Below, piece by piece: positions 31,535 to 39,849 of a stretch of 64,000 nt of DNA. Under the pieces are notes generated by a model. It saw nothing but the letters and a program-made list of their open reading frames with translations, was not told the DNA's origin and did not search any database. Source of the DNA: Stenotrophomonas ginsengisoli. Its GTDB lineage: Bacteria; Pseudomonadota; Gammaproteobacteria; Xanthomonadales; Xanthomonadaceae. The stretch spans positions 1-64,000 of the forward strand of contig NZ_LDJM01000010.1 in the NCBI RefSeq assembly GCF_001431485.1, written 5' to 3'. Every line of letters starts with the position of its first letter. Position 1 is the first letter of the stretch. The position numbers and the translations under genes are program-made.

Positions 31535-32141
31535 GGGAAACTCCTGTTTCTGTAGCGGGAAGACGCCAGAGCTCGCGTCCGTTGACCATCAACCGGGTCA
31601 AGGTGAGTCCCTGCTCGCGCGTAAAGTGATGCAGCTGTTCAATCAAACGGGGGTAGTCGCTTTCCTGCAGGCGGTAGTCGCGCAGACGTACCTGCAGCTC
31701 GGCGTTGTGGCCCTCCTGCAGCCACTGCAGCCAGCGCTGCTGCCACGGCGCGCCGGCATCCGCCGCCGTCGGCGTTGCACCCGTCAGCGGCTCGGCCGTG
31801 GTCAGCGGCGGAGGCACGGGAGGTGTCGACACCGGAACAACCGGCGTTGCAACAAATGACGGACCGGCCATCTGGGTCAGCAGGAACGCCTGTGTGCTCA
31901 TCGCCCATGGGGTGGTGGGCGAAGCCATGTCCGCGCCCGCCGCTGGCGTCCAAGCGAAAGCGATGTGGCGTGCCTCGCCCTGCGTGTCGTGGGTGTGGAG
32001 TTCGATCTGCAGCGGGTTATCGGCATCCACGGCTGCCGAGGGGAGGCCCGGCTCGAATGCTCGCTGTGCGGTCTCGCCTGATCGGCGCTCGATCGCCCGC
32101 ACAACTGGAATCTGGTTGGGGTCCAGCAGGGCGTTGATCAT
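31524..32141 (-). CDS. FliK-position protein (candidate hook-length/secretion-switch regulator)
   Basis: A 205-aa protein located between fliJ and flgD, where fliK usually is. It starts at ATG 32141 overlapping the fliJ stop (ATGA). The middle (about residues 85-125) is Pro/Thr/Val-rich, as expected of an unstructured ruler segment. The last 55 residues form a compact basic alpha/beta stretch, LQVRLRDYRLQESDYPRLI then LTLTRLMVNGRELW. That tail does not match the classical FliK C-terminal domain well but could be a diverged substrate-switch domain (HpaP/T3S4-like). Assignment rests mainly on position and composition. Confidence 0.5.
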   Translation of the reverse strand: MINALLDPNQIPVVRAIERRSGETAQRAFEPGLPSAAVDADNPLQIELHTHDTQGEARHIAFAWTPAAGADMASPTTPWAMSTQAFLLTQMAGPSFVATPVVPVSTPPVPPPLTTAEPLTGATPTAADAGAPWQQRWLQWLQEGHNAELQVRLRDYRLQESDYPRLIEQLHHFTREQGLTLTRLMVNGRELWRLPATETGVSHGR

Positions 32142-32590
32142 GCCTTGGCTCCGGTCAATGTCCGCGCCAGGCGCAGGTCGCTGCCGTGGTCGTAGTCGTG
32201 CAGGTCGCGTTGCTGCTGCAGTTGAGCGCGCTCTACGGCGAGCGTGTCGGCCGCATGGTCGCAGTGCTGCTGTGCGGCCAGATGTGCCTGCGCTGCAGCG
32301 TCGCACTGTTCCACCGCGTGTACGTGTTCGGCGTGGCGTGCCTGCACACCATGCTGTAGGTCACTCAGCATCTGACCCACACTATGGTGACGCTCCAGCC
32401 GAAGCTCGCTGCCCGGCACCACGTCACCCGCCTGCCGCAGTGCGGCGGCAAGTTGGGATCGGGCGTGCAGCAGTGCCTCATTGCAGGCGTGCACCTCCTG
32501 TTGGGCGCGGCAATGCGCCAGCGCCTGCTGGCTCTGCTGCAGGGAGCGGAGTCGGTGCAATACCGATAACGCCTGTTCGCGGCGGCTCAT
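32138..32590 (-). CDS. fliJ: Flagellar export chaperone/stalk protein FliJ
   Basis: Coiled-coil stalk protein that fits into the FliI hexamer and links it to FlhA. The 150-aa product is almost entirely helical, rich in Gln, Ala, His and Leu with long heptad-like runs (LRSLQQSQQALAHCRAQQEV; AVEQCDAAAQAHLAAQQHCD). The sequence is diverged but position directly after fliI and the coiled-coil nature identify it. ATGA overlaps occur at both ends. Confidence 0.8.
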   Translation of the reverse strand: MSRREQALSVLHRLRSLQQSQQALAHCRAQQEVHACNEALLHARSQLAAALRQAGDVVPGSELRLERHHSVGQMLSDLQHGVQARHAEHVHAVEQCDAAAQAHLAAQQHCDHAADTLAVERAQLQQQRDLHDYDHGSDLRLARTLTGAKA

Positions 32591-33915
32591 GCCAACGCCT
32601 CCTTGGCCAGCACATCGTGCAGGCGCGACACCGCGCTTGCACGCGCGGTGCGCTCGGCCGGCGGTTGCTGCAGAAAGGCTTCCATGGCCATGCGGCGCTC
32701 CAGGATGCCGTCCAGTTCCGGGTTGGCTCCCGGCTGGTGCGCGCCCAGATCCACCAGGTCCCTAGCGCCTTCATACACCGCCAGTTCGCGGCGCGCGCGG
32801 CGCGCGGCCTCCTGCTCTTCCGCACTGGCCACTGCACCCAGCAGACGACTGGCGCTGTGCAGCACATCGATGGCCGGGTGATGACCACGTGCCGCAAGTG
32901 CGCGGTCCAGAACGATGTGGCCGTCCAGAATGGCGCGCATGTGGTCGGTTACCGGCTCGTTCATGTCATCGCCCTCCACCAGCACGCTGTAAAGACCGGT
33001 GATCGAGCCGCCGCCACGCACGCGGCCGCAACGCTCCAGCATGCGCGGCAGTTGCGCGAACACCGATGGCGTATAGCCACGAAAGGTCGGCGGCTCACCA
33101 ATGGAAAGGCCGATATCGCGCTGCGCCATCGCGAATCGCGTCATCGAGTCCACCACCAGCAGCACTGCCTTGCCCTGGTCGCGGAAGTATTCGGCCACAG
33201 CGTGCGCGGCGTAGGCGGCTTGGGTACGCATCAGCGCGGGTTCGTCAGCCGTAGCCACCACCACCACCGAGCGCTTCAACCCTTCCTCGCCCAGCGAGTG
33301 CTGGAGGAAGTCATTGACCTCGCGGCCGCGTTCGCCCACCAGCGCCAGCACAGTCACGTCAGCGCTCACCTGCCGTGCCAACGCACCCAGCAGGGTGCTT
33401 TTGCCGACGCCACTGCCTGCCATGATGCCCATGCGCTGGCCTTCGCCCAGAGTAAGCAGCGTGTCGATGACACGCACACCGGTTTCCAGCACGCGTTCAA
33501 TCGGCTGCCGGTGCAGCGGGTTCAGCGGTGCGCGGGTCAGCGGGTAACGCTGCGGCAGTTCTAGCGCTGGGCCATCGTCCAGTGCCATGCCATGGGCGTT
33601 GATCACGCGGCCGAGCAGGGCATCGCCCACGCCGATGTCCACGCCACGGCCGAGTGGACGCACCAGGTGTCCGGGGGCGATGCCGGTCAGCTCGCCGTAG
33701 GGCATCAGCTGGGTCAGGCCGGCACGGAAGCCCACTACCATGGCATCCACCTGGTGGCCGGCGTTGCCTTCAATCAAACAGCGCTCGCCCAGCACTACCT
33801 CCGGACCCAATGCTTCCACCACCAGGCCGTTGAAAGACTCCACACGACCCAGCCGGCGCACCATCGGCGCGCTGCGCAGCTGCTGCACGACGTGGGCGAC
33901 CGACGGCGTGGTCAT
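32587..33915 (-). CDS. fliI: Flagellar export ATPase FliI
   Basis: ATPase of the type III export apparatus, 442 aa. Motifs: Walker A GIMAGSGVGKSTLLG, Walker B AVLLVVDSMTRFAMAQRDIG, and the family run LSIGEPPTFRGYTPSVFAQL. ATG 33915 overlaps the fliH stop (ATGA) and begins MTTPSVAHVVQQL; the longer reading frame upstream is read-through of fliH in another frame. Fully intact, which argues the apparatus is still used. Confidence 0.95.
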   Translation of the reverse strand: MTTPSVAHVVQQLRSAPMVRRLGRVESFNGLVVEALGPEVVLGERCLIEGNAGHQVDAMVVGFRAGLTQLMPYGELTGIAPGHLVRPLGRGVDIGVGDALLGRVINAHGMALDDGPALELPQRYPLTRAPLNPLHRQPIERVLETGVRVIDTLLTLGEGQRMGIMAGSGVGKSTLLGALARQVSADVTVLALVGERGREVNDFLQHSLGEEGLKRSVVVVATADEPALMRTQAAYAAHAVAEYFRDQGKAVLLVVDSMTRFAMAQRDIGLSIGEPPTFRGYTPSVFAQLPRMLERCGRVRGGGSITGLYSVLVEGDDMNEPVTDHMRAILDGHIVLDRALAARGHHPAIDVLHSASRLLGAVASAEEQEAARRARRELAVYEGARDLVDLGAHQPGANPELDGILERRMAMEAFLQQPPAERTARASAVSRLHDVLAKEALA

Positions 33916-34589
33916 GCGGTTGCTCCGCCCAGGCTGGCCAGGAACGCGCTGCGAATAGCATCCAGGCGCACATCCAGCCCGCCATCCACCGTGCCGGTGG
34001 CGGTCTGCACCTGCACCTGGCCGGGCGAAAGACCCGCACTGGCGACCACGCGTACCGCTGGGCCGGCCAGTGACGCTACAGCAGCAACCTGCGCCGGAGC
34101 CACCCGCAATACTACCGTATGTTCGGTCTGCTCCTGCAGCAGTTGCGCGCACAGCGCCGGGAAGTCGATGCCGGCCACGCCACCATACAGCCGCGTGGCG
34201 ACTTCGAATGCCAGCACCGCCGCGTCTTCCAGCGTGCGCGTCTGAAGCTGTTGCAGCGCCGCCGGCAGGCCCGCCAGCAATGCATCCAGCTGTTCCTGCT
34301 GCGTGGCAAGATCCTGCATGCGTTCGGCGTGCACGGCATCCAGTTCCGCGCGGGCCACAGCCACGCGCTGATCAAAGCGGGCGGTGGCATCCGCTTCTCC
34401 CTTGCGCAGCCCTTCCTGCCGCGCCTGCGCCAGCACCTGTTCCCGCTCTTCGGCAAGCGTGGGACCCGCAGGCAGCACGGGGACCATCGGTTCCGCTGCT
34501 TCCACGGCCTGTTTCGCCGGTGCCGGCGCGGGTGCCAGCGCCTGCGACAGGGTCAGCGCCGATGCGGCAGAAGTGGTGACGCGCTGCAT
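33912..34589 (-). CDS. fliH: Flagellar assembly protein FliH
   Basis: Peripheral stalk and negative regulator of the FliI ATPase, 225 aa. An Ala/Pro-rich N-terminus is followed by a long helix (LAEEREQVLAQARQEGLRKG) and a C-terminal domain with ALCAQLLQEQTEHTVVLRV and VQVQTATGTVDGGLDVRL, as in FliH/SctL and V/F-ATPase stalks. It lies one base after the FliG-position gene. Confidence 0.88.
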   Translation of the reverse strand: MQRVTTSAASALTLSQALAPAPAPAKQAVEAAEPMVPVLPAGPTLAEEREQVLAQARQEGLRKGEADATARFDQRVAVARAELDAVHAERMQDLATQQEQLDALLAGLPAALQQLQTRTLEDAAVLAFEVATRLYGGVAGIDFPALCAQLLQEQTEHTVVLRVAPAQVAAVASLAGPAVRVVASAGLSPGQVQVQTATGTVDGGLDVRLDAIRSAFLASLGGATA

Positions 34590-34590
34590 A

Positions 34591-35034
34591 TCAGTGCGCC
34601 TCCGCCGGACTGAGCAGATGGCGGCGCAACGACTGCGCCAAGGCGGGGGGCAGCTCGGGCGTGTGGCTCAACAGAGGGCCAATGGCCTCGCGCTGCGCCG
34701 GCTCCAGTGCCGCCAGGCAGAACTCACGCTCAGCGCCCTGCACGCACGCCAGCGCACGCGCCGCCCACGCCGGTGAGCTGCGCTCGGCCAAGCCGTTCCA
34801 GTCCAGTGCGGGTGTTCCCGGCAATTGCCCTGCCGACACCGCTGCATCGCCCTGCAGCGCCTGCGCGGACAGCGCGTCCAGCGGCAGGTTCAAGGCGCGC
34901 AGTTCGTCCAGCAGCACGCGTACGACTGCGCCGTCTTCGGCAGGCAGGGCCGCCAACAGCTGGCGCTGGTCATGCGGGTGCAGTGGCGCAAGCAGCAACG
35001 CGCAGCGGCGGTGGGCAGCGGCGAGCGTACTCAT
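34591..35034 (-). CDS. Short FliG-position protein without a torque domain
   Basis: A 147-aa helical, Ala/Leu-rich protein encoded between fliF and fliH, exactly where fliG lies in standard operons. Real FliG has about 335 aa and a C-terminal domain with charged residues that contact MotA; there is no room for that here, and I do not see the FliG middle-domain EHPQ motif. Segments such as SSPAWAARALACVQGAEREF and LPPALAQSLRRHLLSP could be remnants of an armadillo-like FliG domain or a SctK-like adaptor. It probably bridges the MS ring and the FliM/FliN-like platform. The start overlaps the fliF stop by ATGA. Not recognisable by sequence alone. Confidence 0.55.
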   Translation of the reverse strand: MSTLAAAHRRCALLLAPLHPHDQRQLLAALPAEDGAVVRVLLDELRALNLPLDALSAQALQGDAAVSAGQLPGTPALDWNGLAERSSPAWAARALACVQGAEREFCLAALEPAQREAIGPLLSHTPELPPALAQSLRRHLLSPAEAH

Positions 35035-36419
35035 GAAGCGCTACCATCCTGCAACCACAGGCGCATCTTCTGCAGGGCCTGTTCGCGCTCCTGCGCGGTG
35101 AGGCGTGCGGGCTGGCGACGACGCAGGCCGAACCACAGCAGCGCCACCAGCATACCCAGCCCTGCGGCGGCGATCAGGTGCCAACCACTCGTCGCGGCCG
35201 GTGTGGTCCCGGCAGGGCGCTGCGCGGGTGCCGCGTCTGCAGGCACGATTGCCGGCTTCACCACCGGGGCGTCGTCAGCCACTGGCGGCGCTACGGCTAC
35301 CTGACCCAGGCGCGAGATTTCCAGCTGGTCGCCGCGCTCGAAGTCCATACCCGCCGCCGCCGCCACCAGCGAGCGCAGGCGGTACAGCTCCACGTCGTCC
35401 AGTCGCACCGGCACCACCACCGCCACGGACAGGCGTTCAACGCGGCCCGGTGCGCGGCTCACTTCCTGCCGGCTGGTACCCAGCACGTACTTGGTGTCTT
35501 CTTCCTGGCGCGGGGTGGTGCTGCCTTCGGCCTGCACCTGGGTGGTGGTGCGGCGACGCTGCACCAGCCCATTGCCCTGCTCGCCCAGCGCCACCGGCCG
35601 TTCGCTGACCTCGCGCACAGCATCGTAGTTCAAGGTGGCGTCGACCGAGACGGCAAAGTCGCCAGCATCCATCGTCTTGCCCAGCAAGTCCGCCACACGC
35701 GTAGTCAGGGTTTTCTCCAACGCGCTCTTGCGGTCACCTCGGGTCTGTTCGTCAGCCGTGCCTCCCACCAGTTCGGTGCTGCCGCCAGACAACAGCGCAC
35801 CCTGCGAATCCAGCACCGACACGTGTTCGGGCTTCAGCCCTTCCACCGATGCCGCCACCAGGCTGCGGATCCCATCCAGCTGACGCCGGCCCAGGCTCTG
35901 CCCCGGCGACAGCGACAGCGCCACCGATGCCTTGGAGCCGTCTTCCTGTTCGGCAAACAAGCCCTGGCGGCGAATGGTCAGATGCACGCGTGCATCCAGC
36001 ACGCCCGGCATGCTGGTGATGGTGCGTTCGATTTCGCCTTGAAGCGCACGCTGATAGTTCACCTTCTGCGCGAACTCAGTCACCCCGAAGTCGGACTCGT
36101 TGAACAGCTCAAAGCCCACATGCCCGCCCTTGGGAATGCCGGCCGACACCAGCTTCATACGCGTGTCGTACACCCGGGCTTCGTCCACGGTGATGGTGGT
36201 ACCCCCGTCGGTGAGGCGGTAGGGCACCTTCCATTCGCCCAGGGTCTGCACGATCTCCGCCGCATCGGCCTGACGCAGGTTGTTGAACAGGGTCTGCTGG
36301 CGCGGGGCCAGCAACCAGTACAGCACGGCCAGCGTGGCCAGCACCACCACCACCACACCCACCAAAAGGCCGGTTCGGGCGGGCGCAGACAGCGAACGAT
36401 AAAAAGACGGCACGTTCAT
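35031..36419 (-). CDS. fliF: MS-ring protein FliF (short form)
   Basis: Inner-membrane ring that houses the export gate. At 462 aa it is shorter than the usual 540-570 aa. Visible parts: TM1 (about residues 18-40), the ring-building motifs starting QQTLFNNLRQADAAEIVQ, LFNESDFGVTEFAQKVNYQR and GVLDARVHLTI, then the beta-collar and a second TM near residues 420-440 (GWHLIAAAGLGMLVALLWFG). A cytoplasmic tail of about 25 residues follows. The tail lacks much of the FliG-binding region expected in motile species, matching the reduced FliG-position protein. Confidence 0.92.
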   Translation of the reverse strand: MNVPSFYRSLSAPARTGLLVGVVVVVLATLAVLYWLLAPRQQTLFNNLRQADAAEIVQTLGEWKVPYRLTDGGTTITVDEARVYDTRMKLVSAGIPKGGHVGFELFNESDFGVTEFAQKVNYQRALQGEIERTITSMPGVLDARVHLTIRRQGLFAEQEDGSKASVALSLSPGQSLGRRQLDGIRSLVAASVEGLKPEHVSVLDSQGALLSGGSTELVGGTADEQTRGDRKSALEKTLTTRVADLLGKTMDAGDFAVSVDATLNYDAVREVSERPVALGEQGNGLVQRRRTTTQVQAEGSTTPRQEEDTKYVLGTSRQEVSRAPGRVERLSVAVVVPVRLDDVELYRLRSLVAAAAGMDFERGDQLEISRLGQVAVAPPVADDAPVVKPAIVPADAAPAQRPAGTTPAATSGWHLIAAAGLGMLVALLWFGLRRRQPARLTAQEREQALQKMRLWLQDGSAS

Positions 36420-36421
36420 GG

Positions 36422-36715
36422 TCACAGCTGCATCCGTGCCAGTTCCTGATACGACTCGAACAGGCGGTTGCGCACTTCCACCGCAAACGTCAGCTCCATG
36501 CGCGCCTGCTCCATGGCGATCATCACTTCGTGCACCGGCACGTTCTGGCCGCTGGCCAGCGCTTGGGTGGCCGCGTCGGCGGCCTGCAGGCGGCCGTCCA
36601 GATGCGACAGCCCCTGCCCGACGACGGTGCTGAAGTCGGTGGTGGGGGCCGCAGCGGTCTGCTCGGCGGCATTGAGGCGCAGTGCATCCAGCGCGCCGAT
36701 GGCTTCGATGGCCAT
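36422..36715 (-). CDS. fliE: Flagellar MS ring-rod junction protein FliE
   Basis: A 97-aa adaptor between the MS ring and the rod, exported first by the apparatus. The C-terminal signature VPVHEVMIAMEQARMELTFA followed by VEVRNRLFESYQELARMQL is typical. Its ATG overlaps the flgC stop by one base (TAATG), and fliF follows after 2 bp. Confidence 0.93.
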   Translation of the reverse strand: MAIEAIGALDALRLNAAEQTAAAPTTDFSTVVGQGLSHLDGRLQAADAATQALASGQNVPVHEVMIAMEQARMELTFAVEVRNRLFESYQELARMQL

Positions 36716-37089
36716 TACTTGGCTCCAATGTCGAGGGCGCGCAGGGTCATGCCGCGCAGCAGGTTGAACGAGCGCACGTTGGCTTCATAGCCGCGGCTGG
36801 CGGTCATCAGGGTGGTCATTTCCTGCACCATGTCCACGCGCGCATAGCGCACGAAGCCTTCGGTGTCGGCCAGCGGATGGCCCGGGTCGCTGACCTCGCG
36901 CGTGGGCGTGGGCACGGCCTGCAACTGCGCCGAGAAATCCTTGCCTACCGTCATCTGCCAGCGCTGCGCTTCCACGCCCACCGGCAACGCCGTGTTTGCG
37001 TTGGCGATGTTGCGGCTGGCCGCTTCCAGGCGCAGGCGCTCCTGGCTCATGCCGGCGCGAACGGTATCGAGAATGCTGTCGATGGCCAT
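36715..37089 (-). CDS. flgC: Proximal rod protein FlgC
   Basis: A 124-aa rod subunit. The N-terminal rod motif is RLRLEAASRNIANANTA and the C-terminal helix is VDMVQEMTTLMTASRGYEAN, both standard for FlgC. The centre contains SDPGHPLADTEGFVRYA, the FlgC-specific loop. Located between flgB and fliE as in most flagellar operons. Confidence 0.93.
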   Translation of the reverse strand: MAIDSILDTVRAGMSQERLRLEAASRNIANANTALPVGVEAQRWQMTVGKDFSAQLQAVPTPTREVSDPGHPLADTEGFVRYARVDMVQEMTTLMTASRGYEANVRSFNLLRGMTLRALDIGAK

Positions 37090-37091
37090 GA

Positions 37092-37460
37092 TCAGCTCCT
37101 TCCGGTGACGGCCAGGCGCATCAGGCTGAACTGCCGGCTCAGCGCGTCGCCCAGGGTCTGGTAGTTCATCGAGGCAGAGGCCATTTCCGCCACCTGTGCA
37201 TCCAGCCCGAGTGCGCTGGCTTCTGTACTGCCTTCGCGCGGGCTCAGCGCACGCAGTTCGGCCAGGCCCTGCTGCAGGTCGGCGGCGGAGGCGCGGCCTT
37301 CGCCATAGGCGGTGAGCAGCCCTTCCAGCCGCGAGAAATCCAGCGTGTGCGCACGCAGGCCCGGTGCGCCGGCGCGGGCGATGTTGCTGCTGGCCAGTTC
37401 GGCGCGCATCTGCTGCAGCCCCATGGACAGCCGCACGGCATCCAGTGTTGACGCTTCCAT
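37092..37460 (-). CDS. flgB: Proximal rod protein FlgB
   Basis: A 122-aa rod subunit with the N-terminal helix (LQQMRAELASSNIARAGAPG), in which the usual N-A-N-x-xTPG core has become NIARAGAPG, and the C-terminal helix (AEMASASMNYQTLGDALSRQ). Position 2 bp before flgC confirms the identity. It is more diverged than its neighbours. Confidence 0.88.
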   Translation of the reverse strand: MEASTLDAVRLSMGLQQMRAELASSNIARAGAPGLRAHTLDFSRLEGLLTAYGEGRASAADLQQGLAELRALSPREGSTEASALGLDAQVAEMASASMNYQTLGDALSRQFSLMRLAVTGRS

Positions 37461-37473
37461 TGCCTTTCCCCTG

Positions 37474-38595
37474 TTATTGGATCACCAGCTCGCCATCCAG
37501 CGCGCCAGCGGTTTTGATCGACTGAAGGACCGCGATGACATCGCGCGTGGACAATCGCGCTGCGCGCAGCGCACTGATCAGGTCAGCGACTGACGCGCCC
37601 TCCTGCATCTGCACCAGCGGTGCCACGCCCTCATCGGCTTCAATGCGGGTGGACGGCGTCACCACCGAGGCAATCCCGCTGCCCGGGCGGTAGTACACGC
37701 CGTCGGGCTGGGACACCTGGAACTCGGTACGGATCTCGATCTTCAAACCACCGTGCGAGACGCTGACCTTGCCCAGGCGCACATCCCCGCCCGCCACTAC
37801 GGTGCCGGTGCGCTCGTTCACCACCACGCGCGCCTTGCGCTGCTGTTCCAGGGTGAGATTTTCCAGCTGCGCGATCAACGCCACCATGTCGTCAGGGCGC
37901 TCGTTGAAGTGAACGCTGACCTTGCCGGCGTGGTCGGCCTTGGCGCTACCCACATCGCCCAGCCCGCGAATGGCTTCTGCAATGCGGGTGGCATTGGTGA
38001 AGTCCGGCTCGTTCAGCACGATCGCCAGCGAGCTGCCATCGGTGTCCACCTGCAGGGGTGACGCCTGTTCGATGCTGCCGCCGGAAGGAATCCAGCCCAC
38101 CGTAGGGTGATTCCGCTGCAGCGAGGCGGCCATGCCTTCGAACTGGTAGCCGCCCACCGATAGTGCGCCCTGCGCCAACGCATACAAGCGGCCATCGGCC
38201 GCCCGCAGCGGGGTGAGCATCAAGGTGCCACCGGTCAGGCTGCGGGCATCGCCCGACGAAGCTACCTGAACGTCAATCAACTGGCCCGGTTCAGCGAACG
38301 ACGGCAGGCGCGCGGTCACGATCACCGCCGCCACGTTGCGGCTGGCAATGTCGGTGTCGCTCACGTTCACGCCGAAGGTCCGCAAGGTGTTGGCGACCGA
38401 CTGCACGGTGGCGCGGTTGCGGCTGGAATCACCCGAGCCGGACAAGCCAAACACCAGGCCATAACCGGTCAGCTGGTTCTCACGTACACCGGCGACGCGG
38501 GCTATGTCCTTCACTTTCACGGTGGCGGCCAGGGTATCGCCGCCCAGTGCGCAGACACCCAGCAGGGACAGCAGAAGAAAGCGCTTCACGCTCAC
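37474..38595 (-). CDS. flgI: Flagellar P-ring protein FlgI
   Basis: Periplasmic P-ring subunit around the distal rod. A signal peptide (KRFLLLSLLGVCALGGDTLA) precedes the mature protein: VKDIARVAGVRENQLTGYGL, VQSVANTLRTFGV, and a C-terminal part with RLSTRDVIAVLQSIKTAGAL. I choose the GTG at 38595, which overlaps the flgH stop as GTGA like most genes here, giving 373 aa. The ATG at 38610 would add five residues. P-ring and L-ring genes imply that the structure crosses peptidoglycan and outer membrane. Confidence 0.94.
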   Translation of the reverse strand: MSVKRFLLLSLLGVCALGGDTLAATVKVKDIARVAGVRENQLTGYGLVFGLSGSGDSSRNRATVQSVANTLRTFGVNVSDTDIASRNVAAVIVTARLPSFAEPGQLIDVQVASSGDARSLTGGTLMLTPLRAADGRLYALAQGALSVGGYQFEGMAASLQRNHPTVGWIPSGGSIEQASPLQVDTDGSSLAIVLNEPDFTNATRIAEAIRGLGDVGSAKADHAGKVSVHFNERPDDMVALIAQLENLTLEQQRKARVVVNERTGTVVAGGDVRLGKVSVSHGGLKIEIRTEFQVSQPDGVYYRPGSGIASVVTPSTRIEADEGVAPLVQMQEGASVADLISALRAARLSTRDVIAVLQSIKTAGALDGELVIQ

Positions 38596-39188
38596 AGCAA
38601 CCTCAACCATTTCAGCGTGCGGTAGATCAGGCTCTGGCGCTGCGACGCACTCACATCGCCCACGCCGTCCAGTTCGATTTCCGCATTGGCAATGCGGTGC
38701 GACCAGACCGTGTTGTCGGCCGCAATATCCTGCGGTCGCACCAGACCACGCAGACGGATGTGCTGGCGCTCGCGGTTGACCAGCAGGGTCTGCGCACCTT
38801 CCACCGCCAGCGTGCCGTCCGGCCGCGCGTCCACGACCTGCACCGAGATCTGCGTGCGCAGTTCGCCGCTGCGGGTGGTCTGTGCGCCGGCACCGTTGCT
38901 GCCGCTGAGCCCTGCCTTGGCCGAATAGTCGGTGCTTGGCGACGACAGCGAGGCTCCCAACGCCAGCTGGCTGGAGGCGTCTGTTGCCGCCTGCGACTTG
39001 GCGCGGGTGGCTTCAGACACGTAGACGGTGAGGACGTCACCCACCCGGAACGCACGATGGTCCGCGATCAGCGGGCGGTAGTTCTCGATATCCACCAGGG
39101 TCTGGCGCACCGGCTCGGTTGCCTGTGCCCCTTGCGTTGCACCGATTAGGCACACCGCCATCAGCAGCGCGCGTTGTGTATCAGTCAT
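38592..39188 (-). CDS. flgH: Flagellar L-ring protein FlgH without a clear lipobox
   Basis: Outer-membrane ring protein, 198 aa, with FlgH stretches DHRAFRVGDVLTVYVSEAT, LRTQISVQVVDARPDGTLAV and IRLRGLVRPQDIAADNTVWS. Typical FlgH is a lipoprotein. Here the leader MTDTQRALLMAVCLIGATQG contains a cysteine preceded by MAV, not a canonical LxxC lipobox, and looks more like a signal peptidase I leader. ATG 39188 overlaps flgA by 8 bp. Confidence 0.92.
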   Translation of the reverse strand: MTDTQRALLMAVCLIGATQGAQATEPVRQTLVDIENYRPLIADHRAFRVGDVLTVYVSEATRAKSQAATDASSQLALGASLSSPSTDYSAKAGLSGSNGAGAQTTRSGELRTQISVQVVDARPDGTLAVEGAQTLLVNRERQHIRLRGLVRPQDIAADNTVWSHRIANAEIELDGVGDVSASQRQSLIYRTLKWLRLL

Positions 39189-39846
39189 GGATCTGTACCT
39201 CGCCCGGGGCGGTGACCGTAGCCACCACCGTTCCACGCGCATAGCTGGGGCGCACCGCAATGCGCTGGCCCACCTGGCCGTCCTGCAGCGCCACCGCCGC
39301 TGCAGAGAGTTCGATGTCCTTGTGCCGCACCAGCAGCTGGACTTCCTGCATGCCCTGCACGGCGGGAAGGGGTTCCAGCACGGCATCGGTGAGCGGCGTG
39401 CCGGCGCGCACGTCCTGGCGCAGCCGGTAGCCCTCGGCGGGCAGCGCCGCCAGCACGTTTCCGCTGCAGCAGACCATGTCGACGTTCGACTCGTGCAGAC
39501 GCACGGTGTCCAGTCCGGTGCGCGCTGCGTAGGAGGCCTCGAACACCAGCACCGACCGCACGTCACTCGCGGTGACCGGCACGTTCAGTGTGCGCAGCAC
39601 ATGGCCGTCCACGCGCACTTTCAGCGGTACCGAAGCACGCGCGCGTGGCCAACGTCCGGCCACTTCGCCCGTTTCGAGCTGCACGGCACCGACCGGCAGT
39701 GCCTGCAGCCGCACCCTGCCCACCTGCACCACCGCGCTGCTGCCCTGCGCAAGCAGGCGCTGCTGCAGTTCGCTCTGGATCTGCGCAGTCACGGCATCGG
39801 CATTGGGGGCGGCGCTCGTGGTCAGCGCCAGCAGCAGGCTCCACAT
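39181..39846 (-). CDS. flgA: P-ring assembly chaperone FlgA
   Basis: Periplasmic chaperone needed for FlgI polymerisation, 221 aa. A very short export leader (MWSLLLALTTSAAP) is followed by a SAF-like domain: GLDTVRLHESNVDMVCCSGN, then AEGYRLRQDVRAGTPLTDAV, and the C-terminal VGQRIAVRPSYARGTVVATV. The tail is what the family keeps. It lies between flgG and flgH. Confidence 0.88.
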   Translation of the reverse strand: MWSLLLALTTSAAPNADAVTAQIQSELQQRLLAQGSSAVVQVGRVRLQALPVGAVQLETGEVAGRWPRARASVPLKVRVDGHVLRTLNVPVTASDVRSVLVFEASYAARTGLDTVRLHESNVDMVCCSGNVLAALPAEGYRLRQDVRAGTPLTDAVLEPLPAVQGMQEVQLLVRHKDIELSAAAVALQDGQVGQRIAVRPSYARGTVVATVTAPGEVQIHD

Positions 39847-39849
39847 CCG

